Source: JAKSUT01 sp045616505
Lineage (GTDB): Bacteria; Cyanobacteriota; Vampirovibrionia; Gastranaerophilales; Gastranaerophilaceae
Length of the DNA: 23,196 nucleotides
Reading direction: 5' to 3'
Assembly (NCBI GenBank): GCA_045616505.1
Contig: JAZLGV010000026.1
Span: forward strand, 1 to 23,196
The notes beneath the pieces are model-generated. The model was not told the origin of the DNA and made no database searches. It was given only the letters and a program-made list of their open reading frames with translations. A program made the position numbers and the translations under genes. Positions within the stretch are counted from its first letter, which is position 1; every line of letters starts with the position of its first letter. Positions 8,051 to 14,094 of the stretch are shown piece after piece.

Positions 8051-8082
8051 AAAAGAGTTTAGACTATATCTAAACTCTTTTT
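8051..8082. terminator. Bidirectional intrinsic terminator between lepA and the Flp pilin gene
   Basis: The stem GAGTTTAGA / TCTAAACTC is extended by A/T pairs around the loop CTATA. It has A-tracts and T-tracts on both sides and serves both convergent genes. Confidence 0.9.
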
Positions 8083-8109
8083 ATATTACATCATTTTTAT
8101 ATGCTCAAA

Positions 8110-8364
8110 CTATTTGCTAGAACTATCATTTGAGCTATTTAACAAACTTTCACATTTGCTTTTTGCTTCTGGATCACTTAAAGAATCACAGTAACTTTTA
8201 GCTGCGTTATCAGCGGCATTTTCAACTGTTTCATTTGTTTTATTAGCAGATTTAGTCATTGTTTCACCAAATTTGCCTAGTATAGTAACAGCAATAACTG
8301 CTACAAGTGCTAAAATCAAACCATATTCAATCAATGATTGAGCTTTTTTTGTAGATAATTTCAT
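8110..8364 (-). CDS. Flp/Fap-type small pilin with cysteine-containing tail
   Basis: An 84-residue class IVb (Flp) prepilin. The N-terminus MKLSTKKA followed by QSLIEYGLILALVAVIAVTILG matches the Flp hydrophobic stretch, with Glu at +5 and Tyr at +6 counted from a cleavage after Ala8 by a prepilin peptidase. Typical Flp subunits are about 50-70 residues long; here a hydrophilic tail follows the helix and carries two cysteines (YCDSLSD, KCESLL) that could form a disulfide, ending in an Asn/Ser-rich stretch. I choose ATG 8364 over the TTG at 8373 because AGAGG lies ten bases before the ATG but only one or two before the TTG. No Tad assembly genes (tadA, tadB, tadZ, cpaC) are in the window. The pilin assignment is strong. 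Confidence 0.88.
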   Translation of the reverse strand: MKLSTKKAQSLIEYGLILALVAVIAVTILGKFGETMTKSANKTNETVENAADNAAKSYCDSLSDPEAKSKCESLLNSSNDSSSK

Positions 8365-8402
8365 AAAATACAAACCTCTATTAAAAATAACTTACAAAAG
8401 TC

Positions 8403-8431
8403 ATTATATCATTTTAAAAAATATAAAGCAA
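8403..8431 (-). promoter_or_regulatory. Flp pilin promoter with extended -10
   Basis: TTGCTT (8431-8426), a 17-base spacer and TATAAT (8408-8403) preceded by TGA, an extended -10 form. Predicted start near 8396, leader of about 32 bases containing AGAGG. Confidence 0.7.
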
Positions 8432-8456
8432 CATTTTTATTTTGTTTAAAATTATA

Positions 8457-8465
8457 TGATATAAT
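8457..8465 (+). promoter_or_regulatory. Extended -10 promoter of the solute-binding protein gene
   Basis: TGATATAAT is an extended -10 without a good -35 box. Predicted start near 8472, leader of about 36 bases containing AGGAG (8496-8500). It is the exact mirror of the pilin -10 on the other strand. Confidence 0.55.
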
Positions 8466-8507
8466 CAATGCAAAAGTATAAATTCAAATCATCATAGGAG
8501 ATTAATT

Positions 8508-9356
8508 TTGAGAAAAAAAAACATGCCGAAAATAAACATGCCAAAATTAAATACTAAAAATATTATATTAATCGCATCTGGGGCATTAGTATTTTTAATC
8601 ATAATTTTCGGATTATTCATCAATTCAAACAAAAATAGCAAGAACGTAATTCTAGATAAATTATCAGAGATAGAAAAAGCAGGAAAAATTGTTGTAGGTG
8701 TAAAATTTGATGCAAGACCATTCAGTTACAAAAACGAAAATGGTGAGCTTATAGGCTTTGATATTGATTTAGCAAAAAAAATAGCAGAGACATTACTTGG
8801 CGATGAAAACAAAATCGAATTTAAAGAAGTAACACCTGACAAAAGAATATTAATGTTAAATTCAAACCAAGTAGATATAGTTGTTGCTTCAATGTCAGTT
8901 ACAACAAGCAGAAAACAGATTGTAAACTTTTCAGTACCATATTATATAGCAGGACAAGCAATATTAGTTCCTGAAAAATCTGATATTACAACAATCCCAG
9001 ACTTAAACAATAAAAGGGTAATTGTAATACATGGTTCAACTGCTGAAACAAATCTTAAACTTGTTGCACCTAAAGCAAAAATAATAGGTTATAAAAATTA
9101 CACCGAAGGATTTAATGCTTTAAAGACTAATCAAGCCGATGCAATGGCAACTGACGACACAATAATTTTCGGATTTTTAGAAACAAACAAAAACTTCAAA
9201 ATATTACCAAAAAGATATACCAAAGAACCGTATGCAGTTGCAGTAAAAAAAGGGGAAGAATACAACAACTTGCTTTCAAAAATAGATTTTTTAATCAAAA
9301 CAATGCAACACAATGGTGAATTAAGAACTTTAAAAAACAAATGGATAAAATACTAA
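8508..9356 (+). CDS. Membrane-anchored solute-binding protein, polar amino-acid type (SBP family 3)
   Basis: Substrate-binding component of the kind used by polar amino-acid ABC importers, 282 residues. A basic N-terminus with a small internal repeat (NMPKI/NMPKL) precedes one hydrophobic helix (about 19-38), followed by the periplasmic domain: GKIVVGVKFDARPFSYKNENG (59-79), IGFDIDLAKKIAE, DIVVASMSVTTSRKQIVNFSVPYY (123-146), VIVIHGSTAE and DAMATDD. There is no lipobox Cys and no clear signal-peptidase site, so it is probably held by an uncleaved signal anchor. The start is TTG: AGGAG lies seven bases upstream, and the downstream ATG (8523) has no such site. No permease or ATPase gene is adjacent. 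Family is secure; ligand unknown. Confidence 0.9.
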   Translation: MRKKNMPKINMPKLNTKNIILIASGALVFLIIIFGLFINSNKNSKNVILDKLSEIEKAGKIVVGVKFDARPFSYKNENGELIGFDIDLAKKIAETLLGDENKIEFKEVTPDKRILMLNSNQVDIVVASMSVTTSRKQIVNFSVPYYIAGQAILVPEKSDITTIPDLNNKRVIVIHGSTAETNLKLVAPKAKIIGYKNYTEGFNALKTNQADAMATDDTIIFGFLETNKNFKILPKRYTKEPYAVAVKKGEEYNNLLSKIDFLIKTMQHNGELRTLKNKWIKY

Positions 9357-9378
9357 TTGTTAATATTTCATCATTTGA

Positions 9379-9407
9379 TTGACATGCTAAAATATATCTG
9401 ATAAAAT
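9379..9407 (+). promoter_or_regulatory. Promoter of the type IV pilin-like gene
   Basis: Consensus TTGACA (9379-9384), a 17-base spacer and TAAAAT (9402-9407). Predicted start near 9414 gives a leader of about 34 bases including AGGAAAGG before the ATG at 9448. One of the strongest sigma-70-type promoters in the window. Confidence 0.75.
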
Positions 9408-9447
9408 CAAACTGTTAAAATATATATTAATAGGAAAGGCACAAAAT

Positions 9448-10023
9448 ATGTTTAGAAGAAAAAATGCGTTCACTTTAGCTGAAGTATTAATCACACTTGG
9501 TATTATTGGTGTTGTAGCAGCAATGACTGTACCAACATTAGTTGGACAAACTGGAGAACAAGAATATAAAACAGGACTTAAAAAAGCAGTTTCTACAATT
9601 AACCAAGCAGCACAATTAAACTATGTTCAAGATGGTTGTGATTTTTCATTACTTTCAAGTTCAACAGCAAGTGAAACATCAACAGATAACTTATATGGTT
9701 TATTTGCTCAAAGATTAAATGTTCAAAACAAAAGTGTTGCAGCAACTGATTTTGCAAACAATAGTGCAGGTTCTTTAACAGGAGCAAACAAATTCTTACT
9801 TAACGATGGTACAGTCATCAGTTTTGATAACAGCACAACTTGTACAACAGTTGGCGCTTGTACTGTTTGGGTTGATACAAATGGTTATAAACTTCCAAAC
9901 GCAGCATCTCAAAAAACTACAAAAACAGATTCAAACATTGTAAAAGACCAATTCAAATTGTATATTTACAATCAAACTGTAGTACCTGCTGATGATGCAG
10001 CTAAATATGTGCTTTACCACTAG
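9448..10023 (+). CDS. Type IV pilin / type II secretion pseudopilin-like protein
   Basis: A 191-residue prepilin with an N-terminal methylation motif: a short basic leader (MFRRKNA), predicted cleavage after Ala7, mature Phe1, Glu at mature position 5 (FTLAE) and a hydrophobic helix (VLITLGIIGVVAAMTVPTLV). Ala, not Gly, precedes the cleavage site. The globular part has four cysteines (DGCDF, TTCTTVGACT and others nearby) and the stretch VWVDTNGYKLPN, similar to the D-x-N-G-x-x-x-P-N stretch I associate with GspG-like subunits. It is expected in the inner membrane and then in a pilus or pseudopilus. It is monocistronic, with its own strong promoter and terminator, and no assembly ATPase nearby. 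Class assignment is strong; its role (DNA uptake, secretion, adhesion) is open. Confidence 0.88.
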   Translation: MFRRKNAFTLAEVLITLGIIGVVAAMTVPTLVGQTGEQEYKTGLKKAVSTINQAAQLNYVQDGCDFSLLSSSTASETSTDNLYGLFAQRLNVQNKSVAATDFANNSAGSLTGANKFLLNDGTVISFDNSTTCTTVGACTVWVDTNGYKLPNAASQKTTKTDSNIVKDQFKLYIYNQTVVPADDAAKYVLYH

Positions 10024-10043
10024 ATTTCAAAAGAAAAATAAAT

Positions 10044-10078
10044 AAAAAAAACTCTGTGTGTTACACAGAGTTTTTTTT
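10044..10078 (+). terminator. Intrinsic terminator of the pilin-like gene
   Basis: Stem ACTCTGTGT / ACACAGAGT with a short loop and eight T residues; an upstream A-run extends the stem. Confidence 0.92.
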
Positions 10079-10237
10079 ATGAAAGATTATGACTATTAAC
10101 AATTCTAAAATATTTTTTTGAAATTTTGTTTTCTTTGTTTTATATTTTTGTAAAGAAAAAAGGGAAAAACAAGCAATTTATTTTTTTACCCTTTTTAAAA
10201 GATATGTGAAACGTATAAAATAGAGGAATAAAAAATT
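10079..10237. other. AT-rich spacer with a second weak hairpin
   Basis: Non-coding stretch before the lipoprotein gene. It holds AAAAAGGG (10157-10164) pairing with CCCTTTTT (10189-10196) across a 24-base loop that can add four inner A-T pairs. This could be a weak terminator or a leader hairpin. TATAAAAT at 10214-10221 is -10-like but lies so near the AGAGGA (10222-10227) that the true promoter is probably upstream. No ORF of note. Confidence 0.35.
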
Positions 10238-11383
10238 ATGATGATTCAATCAATAAATGCTTTGACAAATGCTCCAAGCACAACAACAGTAAAAGCCCCT
10301 CAACCTCAAAAACCATCGTTTGAAGGTATGGGCGTAAATAAAGCAGGAAAAACAATGAAAGCGTTGGCAGCTGCAGCAATTCTTGGAATGGCAGCCGTTG
10401 GAATGTCAAGTTGTGTACAACCAACAGATCCAACAATTATAGAAGAACCAACAGAAAAAGAAGAAACAACACCAGTTGAGGAAGATGAAACTATCACTGA
10501 TGATGAGGAAACAACTCCTGTTGAAGACGAAGAAACAAAACCAATCGGTGGCGAAGAGGAAACAAAACCAGTAGTTGATGACGATGATACAAAACCAACA
10601 ACAGGTGATGAAGAAACAAAACCAGTAGTTGGTGATGACGATACAAAACCAACAACAGGCGATGAAGAAACAAAACCAATCGTTGACGAAGAAACAAAGC
10701 CTATCGTTGATGATGAAGAAATCACAAACCCTGAAGAAACAAAACCAATAGAAGAAACTCCATTCATCGTAAATGATACAATTTCACCAGCATTAGCAGA
10801 TACAGCAGTATATAAATTGTTGCGCGAAGTAGGCTTTACAGATATTACAGGAGAAGAAGTTCCTGTAGAGGCTGGTAAATATCAACCAAAAACAGGTGAA
10901 ATGACAGAATTGAGTTATACAAGAAAAGGTATAGATGTTATAAATTATAAATTAAATAGAGAATTATCAACAGATGGTCATTTAGTTTATGATTGTACTT
11001 CTTATGATCCTGTTTATGTAATGGAACTTGGTGTGTATGAATGGACAGGTGATGAATTCTCATTTGATACTGAAAATAAAATCTTTACTCATTATATGCC
11101 AGATGAAGATGGAGATCATGATTATTATGAATATAGATATATTAAAGTAAAAGAAGATGGTTCTTTAGTTCAAGGTAAATATAAGATGGATCCTGAATCA
11201 GAAGACCCTGCAAAAAGAGTTCCTCATGATTATGCAAAAGAAGTTCCATCATGGTTTGAAAGTAATCGAATTCCTGTATGGTTTGATCCAGCGAAAAATG
11301 ATGCTTCAGAAACTTATGGTAATACAATCGGTGAACGTAATGTGATTGATTGGACAAACATTGAATTCAAATTGGCAAAATAG
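10238..11383 (+). CDS. Lipoprotein with leader extension and acidic tandem repeats, function unknown
   Basis: I do not recognise the family (381 residues). Layout: residues 1-36 hydrophilic, with an F-E-G motif (PSFEG, 26-30); 40-58 an Ala-rich hydrophobic stretch; a lipobox-like VGMSSC with Cys59; 64-180 a very acidic Thr/Pro-rich region with tandem EETKP units; 181-381 a folded-looking domain with many aromatic and acidic residues (HYMPDEDGDHDYYEYRYIKVKEDG, PVWFDPAKNDASETYG). I predict lipid anchoring outside the cytoplasm with the acidic stretch as a spacer. AGAGGA sits suitably for ATG 10238 or 10241. An alternative start at ATG 10355 would give an ordinary 20-residue lipoprotein signal peptide and has AGGA six bases upstream; I keep the long form because its leader resembles that of the 22360 gene. 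Confidence 0.75.
   Translation: MMIQSINALTNAPSTTTVKAPQPQKPSFEGMGVNKAGKTMKALAAAAILGMAAVGMSSCVQPTDPTIIEEPTEKEETTPVEEDETITDDEETTPVEDEETKPIGGEEETKPVVDDDDTKPTTGDEETKPVVGDDDTKPTTGDEETKPIVDEETKPIVDDEEITNPEETKPIEETPFIVNDTISPALADTAVYKLLREVGFTDITGEEVPVEAGKYQPKTGEMTELSYTRKGIDVINYKLNRELSTDGHLVYDCTSYDPVYVMELGVYEWTGDEFSFDTENKIFTHYMPDEDGDHDYYEYRYIKVKEDGSLVQGKYKMDPESEDPAKRVPHDYAKEVPSWFESNRIPVWFDPAKNDASETYGNTIGERNVIDWTNIEFKLAK
10529..10747 (+). repeat. In-frame acidic EETKP tandem repeats
   Basis: The clearest unit is 54 bases (18 residues, EETKPVV.DDDTKPTTGD), present twice at 10556-10609 and 10610-10663. It is flanked by shorter EETKP units before (from 10529) and after (to 10747). The unit is built from two half-repeats, (E/D)-(E/D)-TKP plus a Val/Thr/Gly/Asp spacer. 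Copy number may vary between strains. Confidence 0.85.
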
Positions 11384-11420
11384 GAAATAAGTAAAACCCA
11401 AAGAACAATAAAAATCAAAG

Positions 11421-11454
11421 AAAAAAAGACAAAGTTTTCACTTTGTCTTTTTTA
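11421..11454. terminator. Bidirectional intrinsic terminator between the lipoprotein gene and typA
   Basis: AAAAAAGACAAAG / CTTTGTCTTTTTT with a six-base loop; A/T tracts on both sides serve the convergent genes. Confidence 0.9.
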
Positions 11455-11479
11455 TTTATTGATAAAATCTCAAATTTTA

Positions 11480-13273
11480 TTAGAAAATCTTTTTATTCAA
11501 ATCTGCTTTTCTTATTCTTATATTTTCTGGAGTAATTTCTACTAATTCATCATCAGCGATATATTCCAAAGATTCTTCCAAACTCATTTCTTTATGAGCT
11601 TGCAAAGTAACCATAACATCAGCTGTTGCAGTTCTCATATTTGTAAGTTTTTTAGTTTTACAAATATTTACTGCAATATCTTGTGAACGATTACCTTCTC
11701 CGATAATCATTCCTCTATAAACTTTAGTTTTTGGAGTAACAAAGAAAACACCTCTATCTTCAAATTGAGCCAAAGCATAAGGAATTGCTTCACCTTGTTC
11801 CAACGCAATTAAAGAACCGCTTCTTTGTTTTGCAATATCGCCTGCATAAGGTTTGTATGTATCATAAGTGTGATACATAATACCCTCACCACGAGTCATT
11901 CTGATAAATTCACTTCTAAATCCTATCAAGCCTCTTGCAGGAATAGAAAATGCCATATTTGTTCTACCTGAAACATTATTCATTTCAAGCATTTCACCTT
12001 TTCTTTGAGAAAGTTTATCAATACATGAACCAGCATATTCTTCAGGTACATCTATGATTAAATTTTCATAAGGTTCACATTTTTGTGAATCTATTTCTTT
12101 GTAAATAACTTCTGGTTTAGAAACTTGGAACTCATAACCTTCTCTACGCATAGTTTCAATCAAGATACCCAAGTGCAATTCACCACGACCGCTCACTTTG
12201 AAACAATCAGTATTTTCAGTATCTTCTACTCTCAAACTTACATTCTTTTCAAGTTCTAAATATAATCTTTTTCTTAATTGTCTTGATGTAACAAATTTTC
12301 CTTCTGTACCTGCAAATGGACTATCATTTACTGAAAAATTCATTTGCAAAGTAGGCTCATCAACTTTTATGAGAGGAAGAGCGACAGGGTTAGTCAAAGA
12401 ACAAATTGTTTCTCCTATTTGAATATCAGAAAATCCAGCAACACCAACGATATCACCAGCATGAGCTTCCTGAATTTCAACCCTGCCTAAATCCTCAAAT
12501 CCGTATAATTTTGTTACTTTACCCTTTTCTTGAGTTCCGTCTGCTTTCATTACGCAAACTTGTTCTTGTGATTTTATAGAACCACTCAAGATACGACCTG
12601 TAACAATTCTCCCAACATATTCATTATAATCTAATGTTGTAGCTTGCATTTGTAATGGTTTATCAATATCTGCTTCAGGAGCTTCGATATTTTCCAAAAT
12701 ACAATCTAACAACGGTATCATATCTTTTCTTTCATCATCAAGTTCTTTTATTGCAAAACCCATCAAACTGCTTGAGAAAACAAAAGGGAAGTCCAATAAA
12801 TCTTCTCTGTCTGTAAGTTCTGTAAACAAATCAAAAACTTTATCTAATGCTGTTAAAGGTTCTGCACCTGTTCTATCAATTTTGTTGATAACAACAATGA
12901 TTTTTAAACCTAATTCTAATGCTTTTGATAATACAAATCTTGTTTGTGGCATTGGTCCTTCTGCTGCATCTACAATCAATAATGCACCATCAACCATACC
13001 TAATACACGTTCAACTTCACCACCAAAATCAGCGTGACCTGGGGTGTCGATAATATTAATCTTTGTATCTTTATAATTAATAGAGATATTTTTAGAAAGA
13101 ATTGTAATTCCTCTTTCTCTTTCTAAATCATTATTATCAAGCACTCTTTCTTGCATTGCTTGATTATCTCTAAATACGCCTGCTTGTTTAAGCATGCAAT
13201 CTACCATAGTTGTTTTACCATGGTCAACGTGAGCTATAATAGCTATATTCCTAATGTTTTCTTCTTTTGCCAT
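11480..13273 (-). CDS. typA: Ribosome-associated GTPase TypA/BipA
   Basis: A 597-residue translational GTPase of the BipA family, linked to 50S subunit assembly and stress or low-temperature growth. GTPase motifs: AHVDHGKTT (14-22), ERERGITI (51-58), DTPGH (76-80) and NKID (130-133). Domains II and III follow, and the BipA-specific C-terminal region is present (ARGLIGFRSEFIRMTRGEGIMYHTYDTYKPYAGDI, VYRGMIIGEGNRSQDIAVNICKTKKLTNMRTA). Length is slightly short but complete. The ATG opens the conserved IRNIAIIAHVDHGK; AGGA lies just upstream with only about two bases of spacing, a weak site. A promoter region with an inverted repeat lies at 13306-13327. The 90-base gap and own promoter suggest it is not strictly part of the glycan operon upstream. 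Very secure. Confidence 0.97.
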   Translation of the reverse strand: MAKEENIRNIAIIAHVDHGKTTMVDCMLKQAGVFRDNQAMQERVLDNNDLERERGITILSKNISINYKDTKINIIDTPGHADFGGEVERVLGMVDGALLIVDAAEGPMPQTRFVLSKALELGLKIIVVINKIDRTGAEPLTALDKVFDLFTELTDREDLLDFPFVFSSSLMGFAIKELDDERKDMIPLLDCILENIEAPEADIDKPLQMQATTLDYNEYVGRIVTGRILSGSIKSQEQVCVMKADGTQEKGKVTKLYGFEDLGRVEIQEAHAGDIVGVAGFSDIQIGETICSLTNPVALPLIKVDEPTLQMNFSVNDSPFAGTEGKFVTSRQLRKRLYLELEKNVSLRVEDTENTDCFKVSGRGELHLGILIETMRREGYEFQVSKPEVIYKEIDSQKCEPYENLIIDVPEEYAGSCIDKLSQRKGEMLEMNNVSGRTNMAFSIPARGLIGFRSEFIRMTRGEGIMYHTYDTYKPYAGDIAKQRSGSLIALEQGEAIPYALAQFEDRGVFFVTPKTKVYRGMIIGEGNRSQDIAVNICKTKKLTNMRTATADVMVTLQAHKEMSLEESLEYIADDELVEITPENIRIRKADLNKKIF

Positions 13274-13305
13274 ATTCCTAAACTTCTATCTTTGCTAGTG
13301 TGTAA

Positions 13306-13327
13306 ATTATAGGGGTAATACCTATAA
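13306..13327 (-). promoter_or_regulatory. typA -10 box inside a perfect inverted repeat
   Basis: On the minus strand TTATAGG-TATTACC-CCTATAA (7-7-7, positions 13327-13307) overlaps TATAAT (13311-13306). The predicted start near 13299 leaves a leader of about 26 bases. The -35 box is poor. The symmetric element is placed as a repressor or activator operator would be. Confidence 0.5.
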
Positions 13328-13363
13328 CAAATGTAGTACAAAAAAAATCAGATTACAAGTTTT

Positions 13364-14092
13364 TTAATAAAGCTCGCAAACTTTTTTAAAATCTTCAACA
13401 TCCATTACACAAAATGCTTCTACATATTTTTTATCTTTTAACATTCCTCTATATTGATTTAATCCAATCGCATGATACTCATAATCTTTTGTTGCAGTTT
13501 GTGATTGATAACAACTTATCATTGCTTTTTTTACTTGTATATTCTCTGAAATATCAACATAGGCATTTACAAAACCCAATGCTGACCAAACTTCATAAAA
13601 ACAAATTTTCAAATCTTTGCGATACGGATTTGTATATAATATTTCATTTAGCAACAAACTTACAGCCTTATGGTCAGGATGTTGATCAATTATATTTGGA
13701 ACAAAAATGCAATTATATTTTGAAATTGCAAGTTTTTTAAAAGTGTCTAAATCTTCTATTAAATGTTTATCTCTTGAACGGAAAAAAGTATAATTTTCAA
13801 CACCTGCTATTTGCATCGCTGCACGAAATTCATTTTCACGAAGCTCAATAACTTCTGTCGCAGGCATATCTTTAACACCTTTTCTCCCATCTGTTAGCAA
13901 TACAACATCAAAGTTTTTAGGATAAATTGAAAGCAATCCACCCATACCAATACTTTCATCGTCCGCATGTGGACACAAACACAATGCTTTTGTTTCTTCA
14001 CCAAATTCCAATTCCTGCGGCTTCAAATTTAAAGATGCCATTATTTTGCTATATTTAAAAGAAAGTTTCTTAAACAATAAATCTTTTATCAA
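13364..14092 (-). CDS. PIG-L (LmbE-like) N-deacetylase
   Basis: A zinc-dependent deacetylase of the PIG-L superfamily, which removes acetyl groups from N-acetylated sugars (242 residues). Signatures: CPHADDESIGMGGLL (40-54) with metal ligands His42 and Asp45 and catalytic Asp44, LLTDGRKG (65-72), and HPDH (138-141) giving the third zinc ligand. TTG start: AGAGGA lies in the last codons of the glycosyltransferase gene upstream (GAG GAA TAA), about three bases separate stop and start, and no ATG fits. It is therefore co-transcribed and probably coupled with that glycosyltransferase, suggesting the two act on the same sugar. The motifs suggest surface-glycan enzymes rather than BshB/MshB. Fold is firm; substrate unknown. 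Confidence 0.88.
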   Translation of the reverse strand: MIKDLLFKKLSFKYSKIMASLNLKPQELEFGEETKALCLCPHADDESIGMGGLLSIYPKNFDVVLLTDGRKGVKDMPATEVIELRENEFRAAMQIAGVENYTFFRSRDKHLIEDLDTFKKLAISKYNCIFVPNIIDQHPDHKAVSLLLNEILYTNPYRKDLKICFYEVWSALGFVNAYVDISENIQVKKAMISCYQSQTATKDYEYHAIGLNQYRGMLKDKKYVEAFCVMDVEDFKKVCELY

Positions 14093-14094
14093 AC

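Noticed and set aside
10157..10196. Hairpin AAAAAGGG/CCCTTTTT as a riboswitch
   Set aside because: The stem is short, the loop large and AT-rich, and no ligand-binding consensus is visible; listed only as a weak hairpin.
10306..10767. Long minus-strand frame of Val/Ser-Ser-rich sequence opposite the acidic repeats
   Set aside because: It is the complement of the EETKP repeat; its low-complexity VSSS composition follows from the repeat codons and it has no ribosome-binding site or family resemblance.
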